Counted from the first letter of the stretch, positions 16,082 through 25,372 are shown. The stretch is 64,000 nt of DNA from Halocatena salina (GCF_023115355.1 NZ_CP096019.1:1302001-1366000), one strand, 5' to 3'. The notes: a model not told the origin generated them from the sequence alone. Numbers and translations are program-made.

Positions 16082-16242
16082 TGAGAGTCGTCTCTATCGG
16101 TTCGAATATGTTTCGAGGGAGGTTTTCGAGGAGGCAGTGAACAGGTTCACGGAATGGACTGATCTGAGCGCGTTGTTCATCATTCGACACTGTCGATAAT
16201 CGCTTCGGGCGACTGATCGGGGTCGACGTGGACGAACCGCTC
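16082..16242. pseudogene. duplicated relic of vapC tail and tmk tail
   Basis: Positions 16082-16167 are identical over 86 nt to 16958-17043 inside the downstream PIN gene (plus strand). Positions 16180-16242 resemble, on the minus strand, the last codons of thymidylate kinase at 17195-17256, reading ERFVHVDPDQSPEAIIDSVE then stop, versus [20 protein letters not shown] in the intact gene. The spacer between them in the functional locus is missing. So this is a partly decayed copy of the vapC/tmk junction. Confidence 0.75.
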
Positions 16243-16308
16243 CGTCCCATTGAGTATGTGACACCAACTCGTCTGCAAACGAGTAGCATGTACTATGTCA
16301 TGTAGACA

Positions 16309-16316
16309 TTTTATAT
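16309..16316 (+). promoter_or_regulatory. TATA-like promoter of the toxin-antitoxin pair
   Basis: TTTTATAT lies about 45 nt before the ATG at 16356, allowing a short leader of about 15-20 nt that contains AAGGGGCGAG, a possible ribosome-binding stretch. Confidence 0.4.
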
Positions 16317-16355
16317 CTCATGAACCGCTATCGACGATAAGGGGCGAGACGAAGC

Positions 16356-16670
16356 ATGAGCCAAACCGATCGCAAACACGTACAAACCGAGCTGAGCGAG
16401 GACGAATACGAGTCGTTCCGGGAAATCGCCGCTGAGCGCGGGATGACTGTCAAGGAAGCCAGTCATGAAGCACTGGTTAGATGGGTTGAACAGCAACGAT
16501 CTCCAAATCCCATGGATCGGGCGTTTACCGTGCTGGAGGAGATCGATACGGACGATCTTCTGTCGACGGCAGGGACGGACGCTCGACAGGAATCGGACGT
16601 TGTAGCGGAGTGGAGTGGGAACGACGTTTCGTTCACGCTGGCAGAAAATCCCTCGGACCACCAGACGTGA
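16356..16670 (+). CDS. antitoxin-like protein, ribbon-helix-helix type, 104 aa
   Basis: Probable antitoxin of the adjacent PIN protein. The N-terminal half (HVQTELSEDEYESFREIA, ERGMTVKEASHEALVRWVEQ) has the pattern of a ribbon-helix-helix DNA-binding dimer: a short strand followed by two amphipathic helices. The C-terminal half is acidic and lacks regular structure, suitable for wrapping the toxin (TDARQESDVVAEWSG). The gene ends 3 nt before the toxin start. It would also repress its own promoter. The family assignment is by pattern only. Confidence 0.7.
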   Translation: MSQTDRKHVQTELSEDEYESFREIAAERGMTVKEASHEALVRWVEQQRSPNPMDRAFTVLEEIDTDDLLSTAGTDARQESDVVAEWSGNDVSFTLAENPSDHQT

Positions 16671-16673
16671 TCG

Positions 16674-17165
16674 ATGGCTGAACCGATACAGACGCCGATC
16701 GGAACGATCACTGCTGAACATTTCAGACCCGGTCGAGTCCGACATCAGGTGATCGTCGGCCCGAAGTTCCTCTATGCGTTGTTCGATCCCCAAGATGAGA
16801 TGCACCCAGTCTCACGGGCGTTTATGTCGTTCATCCGTGATGGTGATCTCCCGTACAGACACCTCATCGTGAACGAGCACATCGTCGATGAAGCTGCCAC
16901 CCGGCTCAAAAAACGAGCGTCCGTCCAGATGGCATCGACGTTCCTGACGACGCTCGATGAGAGTCGTCTCTATCGGTTCGAATATGTTTCGAGGGAGGTT
17001 TTCGAGGAGGCAGTGAACAGGTTCACGGAATGGACTGATCTGAACGCATCACTCACGGATTTCGTCGTCGCCCAGCAGATGGCCGACAGAGAGATCGATT
17101 ACATCGTCACGTACGACCGCCATTATGACTGTTTCGACGTGACGACGCTTCCCTACCGAGACTGA
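16674..17165 (+). CDS. PIN-domain (VapC-like) toxin, 163 aa
   Basis: PIN-fold ribonuclease family protein. After an unusual 25-residue leader (TPIGTITAEHFRPGR) the first PIN strand reads VIVGPKFLYALFDPQDEMH, then VNEHIVDEAATRL, a helical middle, SLTDFVVAQQMADREIDYIV and TYDRHYDCFDVTTLPYR at the end. The later acidic positions are present (E/D in NEHIVDEA, D of LTDF, D of TYDRHYD). The first catalytic Asp, normally in a DT or DS pair before the LYAL, is replaced by Gly-Pro. Either this is a subfamily with altered metal binding or the toxin is weakened. Its 3' end is duplicated upstream at 16082. Confidence 0.78.
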   Translation: MAEPIQTPIGTITAEHFRPGRVRHQVIVGPKFLYALFDPQDEMHPVSRAFMSFIRDGDLPYRHLIVNEHIVDEAATRLKKRASVQMASTFLTTLDESRLYRFEYVSREVFEEAVNRFTEWTDLNASLTDFVVAQQMADREIDYIVTYDRHYDCFDVTTLPYRD

Positions 17166-17173
17166 CAGCGATA

Positions 17174-17749
17174 TCATACCAACTGTTCGATCGTTCGTTC
17201 GACGCTGTCGATGACCGCCTCGGGCGATCGGTTGGCGTCGATGCGGACGAACCGCTCAGGTTCGTGATCGATGAGCCGTTCGTAGTTCGCTTGGACGGCG
17301 GCGAGGTGGTCGGCTTGTTCGAACTTGTCGCTCGCGCCGGCGCGTTGGGCACCCGTTTGTGGGGAGAGATCGAGATAGATCGTCGCGTCGGGCGGGCGCG
17401 TAAACGGTTGATGGATCCCCCGGACGTACTCCATCGGTCGGGGGACGACACCTGCCAAGCTGGCTCCTTGGTAGGCGTACCGAGAATCGGCGTAGCGATC
17501 GGAGATGACGAGGTCACCACGATCGAGCGCCGGGCGGATCACGCGCGCAAGGTGGTCGGCGTGGTCGGCCGTGTACAGAAACAGCTCGGCGAGCGGATCG
17601 GCAGCGTCGTCGGAAAGCGACGTCCGAACACAGTCGCCGTACCACGAATCGGTCGGTTCTTTGGTGAACACGGCGTCGACGCTGTCGTGCAGGGCCTCCC
17701 ACACCGTCGTTTTCCCGCTTCCGTCGATCCCTTCGATCGTGATGAGCAT
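17174..17749 (-). CDS. tmk: thymidylate kinase, 191 aa
   Basis: Phosphorylates dTMP to dTDP with ATP. The P-loop [16 protein letters not shown] is at residues 5-20, the [12 protein letters not shown] (DR[YF] substrate loop) at about 84-95, and a LID-type [17 protein letters not shown] near 133-149. Length agrees with archaeal thymidylate kinases. Start is the ATG at 17749 because the P-loop must be near the N-terminus; the frame runs much further upstream only as a shadow of the divergent gene. It converges with the toxin gene, 8 nt apart. Confidence 0.92.
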   Translation of the reverse strand: MLITIEGIDGSGKTTVWEALHDSVDAVFTKEPTDSWYGDCVRTSLSDDAADPLAELFLYTADHADHLARVIRPALDRGDLVISDRYADSRYAYQGASLAGVVPRPMEYVRGIHQPFTRPPDATIYLDLSPQTGAQRAGASDKFEQADHLAAVQANYERLIDHEPERFVRIDANRSPEAVIDSVERTIEQLV

Positions 17750-17837
17750 ACGCTGGGTTCGCAGGCGAGATAATAAGCTGTCGTGATCCATGGCTTCGGG
17801 CAGTAGATTTACAGACCACTCCACTGAACAGAATCCC

Positions 17838-18755
17838 ATGAACGTACTCCTCGTGGGCGGGAGCGGATTTATCGGCACGAAGCTGGCTGAGACGCTGAGC
17901 GATCGAGACCACAACGTGACAGTGCTTTCTCGCACGCCTAGCGAGTCGACACTTCCAGACGGCGTCGAAACCGCAGTAGGGGACGTTACAGCATACGATT
18001 CGATCACTTCTGCTTTCGAGGGGATAGACTGTGTGGTGAATCTGGTCGCTCTATCGCCACTGTTCAAGCCCAGCGGTGGCAGTGAACAGCACTTCAAAGT
18101 CCACTTGGGCGGCACCGAGAACGTTGTGGCGGCTGCTGGGGAACACGATGTCGAGAAGATCGTCCAAATGAGCGCGCTCGGTGCGGATCCACACGGGGAG
18201 ACGGCGTACATCGAATCGAAAGGACAGGCCGAGATCGCCGTCCGCAACGCTGATACGGAGTCCGTCGTCATCCGGCCGTCGATCGTGTTCGGGGAGGGCG
18301 GGGAGTTCGTCTCGTTCACGGAGATGCTCACGACGCCCGTCGTGACCGCACTCCCGGGTGGGGGAACGACACGGTTTCAGCCGATCTGGGTTGGTGATCT
18401 CGCCGACATGCTCGCCGATGCAGTCGAGAACGACGACCACGCCGGCGCAACGTACGAACTCGGTGGGCCGGAGGTGCTGTCGCTCGCGGACGTGACGGAG
18501 CTCATCGCTCGATCGAACGGGCACTCGGTGACGATCGTTCCGATCCCGATGGCGCTCGTCACGGTCGGGCTCTCGCTCGTCGATCCGATCCCGGGTGCGC
18601 CGATGGGTGCCGATCAGGCCACGTCGTTGAAAATGGACAACGTCACTGATGACAACGCGATCGAGGCGTTCGGTGTTGCGCCCGACGAGCTGCGAACGCT
18701 CGAATCGTATCTCGGTCTCTCGACTCCGGGAGAGTCAAATACTCCCGTCGGATAA
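17838..18755 (+). CDS. NAD(P)-binding epimerase-like protein (NDUFA9-like SDR), 305 aa
   Basis: Extended short-chain dehydrogenase of atypical type. Nucleotide-binding [20 protein letters not shown] at the N-terminus, [19 protein letters not shown] and a late [15 protein letters not shown]. The active-site YxxxK is present as [10 protein letters not shown]. The C-terminal domain has [31 protein letters not shown]. The closest functional class, complex I NDUFA9-type or NmrA-like proteins, often act as regulators rather than enzymes. It ends 8 nt before the helicase gene and is probably co-transcribed with it. Confidence 0.85.
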   Translation: MNVLLVGGSGFIGTKLAETLSDRDHNVTVLSRTPSESTLPDGVETAVGDVTAYDSITSAFEGIDCVVNLVALSPLFKPSGGSEQHFKVHLGGTENVVAAAGEHDVEKIVQMSALGADPHGETAYIESKGQAEIAVRNADTESVVIRPSIVFGEGGEFVSFTEMLTTPVVTALPGGGTTRFQPIWVGDLADMLADAVENDDHAGATYELGGPEVLSLADVTELIARSNGHSVTIVPIPMALVTVGLSLVDPIPGAPMGADQATSLKMDNVTDDNAIEAFGVAPDELRTLESYLGLSTPGESNTPVG

Positions 18756-18763
18756 GTTGGGGC

Positions 18764-20797
18764 GTGTCACAGCAGGCTTCGGCAGTCGATACCCTGTTTC
18801 TCCACGAGCGATCCGACGACTTCACTGTCGTCGTCAACCGCAACGGAGAGCGGCTTTTTCAGGCGATCCTCGAACTGAAGGTCACGGACGCCGGTCCGCG
18901 TCCCGCCCGATTTCGCGTCCAAAAGGATTCGGAGGAGGATCTCCGGCGGCCCGAAGAGTTCGTCGACATCGCCCGGCGTGCCTCGCGTATTCGGATCTCT
19001 GAACAGACAACACGAGAGGGGCGGGATCGTCTCCAGTCGATGCTCGGGGGGTACCAGCTACAGGGAAAAGTCGTCCGGACGTGTCGACGGTGTGCGAACG
19101 CCGGTCGCTACTCGCCGCTGACGAGCGACACGGCGATCGAAACCGACAGCGAACACGTCTGTCTCGACTGTGCGAAACGCGAACTCGAAGGCGAACTCAA
19201 CTACCGAAGCCTCCAGTCGGGAGCACGCGAGCGCCTCGAAGAACTGCTGGTCGAAACCGGCGATCTCGATCGGATCGTGAACCTCTTGCAAGGACGATTG
19301 GATCCCGACCTCACCAAGTTCGATGAGATCAGCGCCACTGTAGAGGCGGTCGATCCCGTTCCGACCGAATCGCTCGATCTGCACCCGGATCTCTCGGCGT
19401 TAGTTACTGAGCAGTTCGAGCAGCTCCTGCCGGTTCAGAGCCTCGCGGTCAGAAACGGCGTCCTGTCGGGGCGTGATCAGCTCGTCGTGAGCGCGACGGC
19501 GACCGGGAAGACGCTGATCGGAGAGCTTGCCGGGATCGATCGGGTCCTCTCGGGGGACGGCAAGATGCTCTTTCTCGTGCCGCTGGTCGCGTTGGCCAAC
19601 CAGAAACACGAGCAGTTCACGGAGACGTACGGCGACCTCGTGGACGTGACGATCCGCGTCGGTGCCAGTCGGGTCCGGGACACCGGTGCCACGTTCCATC
19701 CCGACGCTGACGTGATCGTCGGCACCTACGAGGGGATCGATCACGCGCTCCGAACGGGCAAAGATCTCGGTAACATCGGCACCGTCGTCATCGATGAAGT
19801 CCACACGCTCGGGGAAACCGACCGGGGGCATCGGCTCGACGGACTCATCTCTCGGCTGAAACACCGGTGTGAGCGAGCAGAGACCGATACCCAGTGGGTG
19901 TATCTCTCCGCGACCGTCGGCAATCCCAAACAGCTCGCTGGCTCATTGGAAGCGACGCTCATCGAGTTCGAAGAGCGGCCGGTGCCGATCGAGCGCCACG
20001 TCACCTTCGCCGAGGCCCACGAGAAATCACGGATCGAAAACAAGCTCGTCAAACGGGCATTCGACACGAAATCCTCGAAGGGCTATCGGGGACAAACCAT
20101 CATCTTCACCAACTCACGGCGTCGGTGTCACTCGATCAGTCGATCGTTGGAGTATCCCAGCGCGCCGTATCACGCCGGGTTGGATTACAAACGCCGGAAA
20201 ACGGTCGAACGAAAATTCGGCGACCAGGAGCTTGCGGCCGTCGTGACGACGGCTGCGCTCGCTGCTGGTGTCGACTTCCCGGCCTCGCAGGTCCTGTTTG
20301 ATTCACTCGCCATGGGCATCGAGTGGCTCTCTGTGCAGGAGTTTAGCCAGATGCTCGGGCGCGCTGGCCGTCCCGATTTCCACGATGAGGGCACCGTCTA
20401 TCTCCTCGTCGAACCCGACGGCGTCTACCACAATTCCATGGAGATGACCGAAGACGAAACGGCGTTCAAACTCCTCAAAGGCGAGATGGAATCGGTTTAT
20501 ACAGGGTACGACGAATCGTCGGCCATCGAGGAGACGCTCGCCAACATCGTCGTCGGGGGACCGAACGCGAAGCGACTCAACGACCGCATGATCGGCGATG
20601 TGCCTACGAAACACGCGCTGGGTAAACTCATCGAGTACGACTTCATCGACGGCACGAACCCGACGAATCTCGGACGAGTGGTGTGTCGCCACTTCCTCGA
20701 CCCGAAACAGGCGTTCGTGATGCTCAACGGCATCCGCTCGGGCGACGATCCTGACGATATTGTCGCCGATATCGAACTGCTCGAGTCGGATGGGTGA
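18764..20797 (+). CDS. SF2 DNA/RNA helicase with N-terminal zinc finger, 677 aa
   Basis: ATP-dependent helicase of the Hel308/Ski2-like branch. An N-terminal region of about 200 residues carries a zinc site CRRCANAG (107,110) and CLDCAK (133,136). Helicase core: motif I SATATGKT (243-250), motif II DEVH (344-347), motif III SAT (382-384), motif VI FSQMLGRAGRP. Between them are FTNSRRRCHSISRSL and TTAALAAGVDFPASQVLFDS, typical of this group. The C-terminal ratchet-like region follows (YTGYDESSAIEETLANIVVG). The start is a GTG at 18764. The N-terminal part matches what I recall as a haloarchaeal DUF. Probably acts in replication or repair. Confidence 0.88.
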   Translation: MSQQASAVDTLFLHERSDDFTVVVNRNGERLFQAILELKVTDAGPRPARFRVQKDSEEDLRRPEEFVDIARRASRIRISEQTTREGRDRLQSMLGGYQLQGKVVRTCRRCANAGRYSPLTSDTAIETDSEHVCLDCAKRELEGELNYRSLQSGARERLEELLVETGDLDRIVNLLQGRLDPDLTKFDEISATVEAVDPVPTESLDLHPDLSALVTEQFEQLLPVQSLAVRNGVLSGRDQLVVSATATGKTLIGELAGIDRVLSGDGKMLFLVPLVALANQKHEQFTETYGDLVDVTIRVGASRVRDTGATFHPDADVIVGTYEGIDHALRTGKDLGNIGTVVIDEVHTLGETDRGHRLDGLISRLKHRCERAETDTQWVYLSATVGNPKQLAGSLEATLIEFEERPVPIERHVTFAEAHEKSRIENKLVKRAFDTKSSKGYRGQTIIFTNSRRRCHSISRSLEYPSAPYHAGLDYKRRKTVERKFGDQELAAVVTTAALAAGVDFPASQVLFDSLAMGIEWLSVQEFSQMLGRAGRPDFHDEGTVYLLVEPDGVYHNSMEMTEDETAFKLLKGEMESVYTGYDESSAIEETLANIVVGGPNAKRLNDRMIGDVPTKHALGKLIEYDFIDGTNPTNLGRVVCRHFLDPKQAFVMLNGIRSGDDPDDIVADIELLESDG

Positions 20798-21087
20798 ACG
20801 CTCGTGTCTCTCCTCTTGCAACCCTAAACCACGAGAGTGTCGCCGTATGAGTGTGTGTCCACATGTACGGCCTTCGAACAGGCCACTGACGATACATCGA
20901 GAATCCATATCAGTACCGGTAAGCATGTGTTAATTACAAAATATTTATCGCAAATACACTGTAATAGCAGACAAGAGTTGTCCGATGACCTCGCTTGAAC
21001 ATTTCTAATTGATTGTCGGTTGGTTGCATAGAAGAGGTGGGTCGGTAAAGAAGAGTAACCGAATACGCAATAGCAGTAGCTGTATCC

Positions 21088-21657
21088 ATGTCAGGACCGA
21101 CGTTCATCGAATGCGACCGCATTGAGTTACAAACAGTCGAGGAAGAAGACATCGAATTCCTGCAACGAGGCGTCAATCACCCGGCCGTACGTCACCACAT
21201 CGAGGCGTTTCGAACGCCGATCAACGGCGAACAGTACCGCGAGCTGTTCGAGTCGATCGATAGCGACGAGGACGGTGTGACGCTCCTTGTCGTTCCCCGT
21301 GACGGTGCATCTGCGGGCGAGCCGATCGGGTCAGTGCAACTGTACCCCGTTAACAACGCACGCGGGTTTGCCAATCTCGGTGTCTGGTTCATGCCTCAAG
21401 TATGGGGAAACGGCTATGCGACAGAAGCCAGCGCATATCTCATCGACTATGGCTTTCAACAGATGGGGCTACACCGGATTTCGGCAGCGCCAAACAGTCC
21501 AAACGAAGCATCGATTTCACTGTGTGAGCGGCTCGGCTTCGTCCATGAAGGCACGAGCCGAGATCTGGGATTCGTCGATGGCGAATACATCGACCTAGAA
21601 CGGTATGGCTTGCTCGCTGCGGAGTGGGACGGCCCGCAAGCGGTGCTCAGTCAGTAG
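21088..21657 (+). CDS. GNAT N-acetyltransferase (RimJ/RimL type), 189 aa
   Basis: Acetyl-CoA-dependent transferase, cytoplasmic. The GNAT core includes IGSVQLYPVNNARGFANLG, then YATEASAYLIDYGFQQMGLHRI (acetyl-CoA pyrophosphate loop QVWGNGYATEA) and the C-terminal ASISLCERLGFVHEGTSRDL and YIDLERYGLLAAEW. Such proteins acetylate ribosomal protein N-termini or aminoglycoside-like molecules; the target is unknown. The upstream 290 nt contain only AT-rich sequence and a purine-rich stretch before the ATG; I see no gene there. Confidence 0.88.
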   Translation: MSGPTFIECDRIELQTVEEEDIEFLQRGVNHPAVRHHIEAFRTPINGEQYRELFESIDSDEDGVTLLVVPRDGASAGEPIGSVQLYPVNNARGFANLGVWFMPQVWGNGYATEASAYLIDYGFQQMGLHRISAAPNSPNEASISLCERLGFVHEGTSRDLGFVDGEYIDLERYGLLAAEWDGPQAVLSQ

Positions 21658-21675
21658 GGTTCGATCAAAAATCAC

Positions 21676-22668
21676 TCACGCCAACGGCGTCCGTTCCACG
21701 ACGGTGCCGTTCACTGTGGGATACTGTTCGATGACTTCGCCGCGACCGGCGTCACCCTCTTCGATCAGTTCTTCGAGCAGCCACCACGCGAGTTCGACGT
21801 GCTCGGATTTCACGGTGTAGAACTCCTCTGGTACGCCGAGCGTTTGGAGTTCCGATTCGGACAGCCACGTTTTGCCGTAGACGAGCGTACCATCGTCGGT
21901 CACCTCGTCGAACGGCCGGCGGACGTTGCGTGCTATCCGTTTCAACCGGTTGCGGTGTTGGGCAGCGTCTTTGAACACACTGGTACAGAAATACACCCGT
22001 TCGTGGTCGCCCATCACGTCGAGAACGTCGTGACTGCCCTCAACGGCGCTCATGTGTCCTTCCCGGAGTTCGAAACCCTGTTCTTTCATCCGCTGGGCGT
22101 TACCGTCGCTCATCTCGAACTCGTTTACGTTACAGAATTCGGCCGCACCCTCATCAAGGAACTCCAGAAACTCCGGTTCGGCTCGAATCCCCGGTATCTC
22201 GAACGCCGGCGTAAGCCCTTCTTCACGGGCGGTGTACAGGATCTCCTCCCACTCGGTGCCGTGGAGATCACCCCACAGTTCGAGGGGGGGATGAAATCGG
22301 ATTTCATCCAATCCGGCATCGGCGAGTCGGCGCATGTTCTCCCGACCGCCGGTGATCCCCGTGTACAGATGCGTGTGGTGATCCTCGCCGAACTCCTCTT
22401 TTAACAGCGAAAGATACCGACAGGTTCGGTCCATTGCTTCCTGTGGCTCGCCGCCGGTGATCGAGGTACCCAGTGCATCCATGCGCTTTGCCTCCTGAAG
22501 CACGTCCTCCTCGGACTCAACGAGGCGCTCGTTCGCGTACACGTCCGTAACGTTCTTACGGTTCTCGCCGAGCGGACAGTAAAAACAGTCGCGCTGATCA
22601 CAGTAGCCGTAGACGAATAACACCATCTTGCCCCCCTCGGCACACTGTTCACAGCCCTTCGAGATCAT
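21676..22668 (-). CDS. radical SAM protein (COG2108-like), 330 aa
   Basis: S-adenosylmethionine radical enzyme of unknown reaction. The iron-sulfur motif near the N-terminus is YGYCDQRDCFYCPLGENRK: cysteines 23, 28 and 31, that is C-x4-C-x2-C instead of the canonical C-x3-C-x2-C. It then has SAM-binding-like SITGGEPQEAMDRTCRYLSL, barrel motifs (HLYTGITGG, DEIRFHPPLELWGDL, LTPAFEIPGIRAEPEFLEFL) and an N-terminal CEQC pair at residues 6-9. The C-terminal part (VYGKTWLSESELQTLGVP) is helical. Related archaeal genes form a broad orphan family. Convergent with the GNAT gene. Confidence 0.85.
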   Translation of the reverse strand: MISKGCEQCAEGGKMVLFVYGYCDQRDCFYCPLGENRKNVTDVYANERLVESEEDVLQEAKRMDALGTSITGGEPQEAMDRTCRYLSLLKEEFGEDHHTHLYTGITGGRENMRRLADAGLDEIRFHPPLELWGDLHGTEWEEILYTAREEGLTPAFEIPGIRAEPEFLEFLDEGAAEFCNVNEFEMSDGNAQRMKEQGFELREGHMSAVEGSHDVLDVMGDHERVYFCTSVFKDAAQHRNRLKRIARNVRRPFDEVTDDGTLVYGKTWLSESELQTLGVPEEFYTVKSEHVELAWWLLEELIEEGDAGRGEVIEQYPTVNGTVVERTPLA

Positions 22669-22821
22669 TCGTTGTGTGGTATTCCGTCGAAGGGGAAAAG
22701 TCGTGTGTTCTTTCGGCTCGGTGGGGCGTCCGGCACACCGTGTAAGTCCGAGGATATCGCTCCAGTGACCCTGAATCTGGCGTTCGACACTGTCGAAGAC
22801 AAGGAGGAGAACGTTTCGGGA

Positions 22822-23415
22822 TTATCGTTCGTACGTCGCCGTGAGCGTGACCGATCCCCGGCGCTGGTTTTGCATAGCCGTTTCGAGATCCGTCCACGTT
22901 GCCCCCGGTTCGACGTCGAGCATCGATGTGAGCGAATACAACGTGAATTCGTAGGTGTGTGGCCCGTCCTCGCTTGGTGGGCAGGGGCCCGTGTATCCCA
23001 CCTCGTTTGCGCTGTTGGTGCCTTGGACGATCGGACCGTTCGTCCCGTGGTCCGGAAACCCGGGATCAGTACTGCGCTCGGAAAGCGAGACCGTCGGTCG
23101 CTGTGGGATTCCGTTCGGGAGTGAGGCTGTGTCCGGCGGGATGTTCCAGATGAGCCAGTGAACGTACGGCTCCGGGCCGGGAGCGTCGGCATCAGCCATC
23201 ACGAGCGCAAAGGACGCCGTCTCGCGAGAAACCTCCGAGATCTCTATCTCGGGGGAGCTATCACTTCCGTCACAGGTGTGCTGCTCGGGAATCGATCCGT
23301 CCGAGAACGTGGGAGCAAACAGCCCCGCAGAGAGATCCTCGTCCGTTGCGCTCGAACAGCCGGTGAGCACTGTCATAGTTACAACCGTGCCGAGCACCTG
23401 ACGCCTCGTTCGCAT
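22822..23415 (-). CDS. PEBP/YbhB-family lipoprotein, 197 aa
   Basis: Raf-kinase-inhibitor-like (phosphatidylethanolamine-binding) protein anchored outside the membrane. The ATG at 23415 starts a twin-arginine-type lipoprotein signal MRTRRQVLGTVVTMTVLTGC, with lipobox LTGC. The PEBP core shows SDSSPEIEISEVSRETASFA, FALVMADADAP, YVHWLIWNIPPDT, GYTGPCPPSEDGPHTYEFTL. Function of archaeal members unknown; kinase-inhibitor and lipid-binding roles are proposed in other organisms. Confidence 0.88.
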   Translation of the reverse strand: MRTRRQVLGTVVTMTVLTGCSSATDEDLSAGLFAPTFSDGSIPEQHTCDGSDSSPEIEISEVSRETASFALVMADADAPGPEPYVHWLIWNIPPDTASLPNGIPQRPTVSLSERSTDPGFPDHGTNGPIVQGTNSANEVGYTGPCPPSEDGPHTYEFTLYSLTSMLDVEPGATWTDLETAMQNQRRGSVTLTATYER

Positions 23416-23545
23416 GGGACGGTATCCGTTCGGTAGATGCATATACCCCCCGTTGTCGGCACTGACGTCGCGCCGTGATCCGTTTACTGCTCGGAGAAAC
23501 GAACGCCGTTAAATTAGTTACCCTAGGCATTCGTAGCGTTACGTG

Positions 23546-24640
23546 ATGCTGGTGGTCCTCTGTGTCGACCTTGACGACGATCTCGGACGTAAGACCGGGC
23601 AGCAGACGCCGGTCATCGGACGCGAATCCGTCGAGGAAGCAGCTGTCGCGCTCGCCACCGCCGATCCTGAGGACTCAGATGTCAACGTGTTGTTCGAAGG
23701 CATCCATCTCTCCGAGGACATCGACGACGAGACGATCGAGGTTGCGGCCGTCACCGGTACGAACGGGAGTGACGTCGCTGCCAATCGAGCCGTCGGAGAG
23801 GAGATCGACACCGTTCTGGCGTCCCTGTCGACGGGTGAAGACGTTCATGCGATCGTCGTTACCGACGGCGCACAAGACGAGAGCGTCATCCCGGTCATCC
23901 GCTCGCGAGTCCCGATCGACAGCGTCCGTCGCGTCGTCGTCAGGCAAGCACAGGACCTCGAATCGATGTATTACACCATCAAACAGGTGCTTGCCGATCC
24001 TGAGACGCGGGGCACCATTCTAGTTCCGCTCGGGATACTGTTGCTCGTCTATCCACTCATGGAGCTCATGAAATTCTTTCAGCTCCCGAGCGCGACGTTC
24101 GGCGCGCTAAGCGGACTGTTCGGTGGGTATCTGCTCGTTCGCGGATTAGGTCTCGATCAGACGCTTGATGCGGCAGTCGAACGCGTTCGAACGGGACTGT
24201 ACACCGGTCGGGTGACGCTCGTAACGTACGTCGTCGCGGCCGCCCTGATCGTGATCGGTGGCGTGAACGGGGTGGAAACGCTGTCGAAACAACCCAACGG
24301 GATCGGAGTGCTCCCGACGGGGGCCGCGCTCGTGTACGGGTCGGTCCATTGGCTCGCCGCTGCCGGTATTACGGCGAGCCTCGGCCACGTCACCGACGAA
24401 TATCTCCGCGAACGGTTCCGCTGGCGGCACCTCAACGCACCGTTTTACGTGCTTGCCATCGCGGCCGTCCTCTACAGCGTGAGCGCGTTCGTGCTCGAAA
24501 CCGTCTCGCTTTCGACGCTGGCGATCGTTCTCACGGCGAGCACATTACTCGGCGTGTTCAGCACGCTTGCCTTCGCCATCGCCGAATCGCGCTTTGCCTC
24601 CGACCCGAACGCGACCGATCGGCGAGACACCTCGCCTTGA
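23546..24640 (+). CDS. DUF373 family membrane protein, 364 aa
   Basis: Archaeal protein with a soluble N-terminal domain (about 1-145: MLVVLCVDLDDDLGRKTGQQ, GRESVEEAAVALATADPEDS, VIRSRVPIDSVRRVVVRQAQ) and about seven predicted membrane helices after residue 155 (TILVPLGILLLVYPLMELMK, LYTGRVTLVTYVVAAALIVI, FYVLAIAAVLYSVSAFVLET). The aspartates early in the soluble domain are conserved across the family as I remember it; activity unknown. A GTG one codon upstream at 23543 is an alternative start. It stands alone, 105 nt before a convergent PAP2 gene. Confidence 0.85.
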   Translation: MLVVLCVDLDDDLGRKTGQQTPVIGRESVEEAAVALATADPEDSDVNVLFEGIHLSEDIDDETIEVAAVTGTNGSDVAANRAVGEEIDTVLASLSTGEDVHAIVVTDGAQDESVIPVIRSRVPIDSVRRVVVRQAQDLESMYYTIKQVLADPETRGTILVPLGILLLVYPLMELMKFFQLPSATFGALSGLFGGYLLVRGLGLDQTLDAAVERVRTGLYTGRVTLVTYVVAAALIVIGGVNGVETLSKQPNGIGVLPTGAALVYGSVHWLAAAGITASLGHVTDEYLRERFRWRHLNAPFYVLAIAAVLYSVSAFVLETVSLSTLAIVLTASTLLGVFSTLAFAIAESRFASDPNATDRRDTSP

Positions 24641-24748
24641 GTGTCACGGGTGAACACGACTGTAACAGCGCGTGCTGCTCGCCGCTACGATCACTCCGAT
24701 CGATTCGACTCGCCATCGGCTGACCGGAATTGAAGACATTTGTCGGGG

Positions 24749-25372
24749 TCAGAACGCCTGCGACAGCGCAGTCCGAAACCGATCCTCGATTCGGATACAA
24801 CGACGAGCGAAGTCGATCACGACGCCTCTACCGGCGTACATCAGGATGAAACCCAGCAGTGACACACCGATGGCACCGACGATGTCGATCGGGTAGTGGA
24901 CGCCGATGTACACTCGACTGACGCCGACCAGTGAAGCGAGCACTAGCGCAACGGACCCCTGCCATCGATCCTGGAGATAGAATAGCGGCCACGCGAATGC
25001 GAACATGACTGTCGTGTGTTGGCTCGGGAACGAGTTTTCAGGGGCTTCTACGAGCAGCGTCTCGTATCCGGCCATATACGGCGCAGGGTGACTGTAGAGC
25101 TGCCCGATGATGTAGGAAAGTGCGAGACCCACGACGATCGTGACGAAAATGAACACTGATTTCGTTTTTCCCGGACGCGAGCCAAGGCTAAGCGAACTTT
25201 GAGTTCGTTCCGACCCTGAAGTGAACCAGAGATAAAGGAGTACCAACGGAATTAAGTAGACGATGTTTTCGGCTGCAAAGATCATCACGTCGTTAAGGAG
25301 TGGATGTCCGAGGTGGCTCGTGAAGATCTCCTCATACGGTAGTAGAAGACTCACGGTTGAGAGTACTGTCAT
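24749..25372 (-). CDS. PAP2-superfamily membrane phosphatase, 207 aa
   Basis: Integral membrane lipid phosphatase, undecaprenyl-diphosphatase (BcrC/YwoA)-like by length. Predicted helices include MIFAAENIVYLIPLVLLYLW and FIFVTIVVGLALSYIIGQLY. Catalytic motifs: YSHPAPYMAGYE, then ENSFPSQHTTVMFAF (motif 2, with SQH in place of SGH) and SRVYIGVHYPIDIVGA (motif 3, R, H and D). It likely dephosphorylates a polyprenyl-linked carrier. The KxxxxxxRP motif 1 is not obvious, consistent with BcrC-type divergence. Confidence 0.85.
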   Translation of the reverse strand: MTVLSTVSLLLPYEEIFTSHLGHPLLNDVMIFAAENIVYLIPLVLLYLWFTSGSERTQSSLSLGSRPGKTKSVFIFVTIVVGLALSYIIGQLYSHPAPYMAGYETLLVEAPENSFPSQHTTVMFAFAWPLFYLQDRWQGSVALVLASLVGVSRVYIGVHYPIDIVGAIGVSLLGFILMYAGRGVVIDFARRCIRIEDRFRTALSQAF

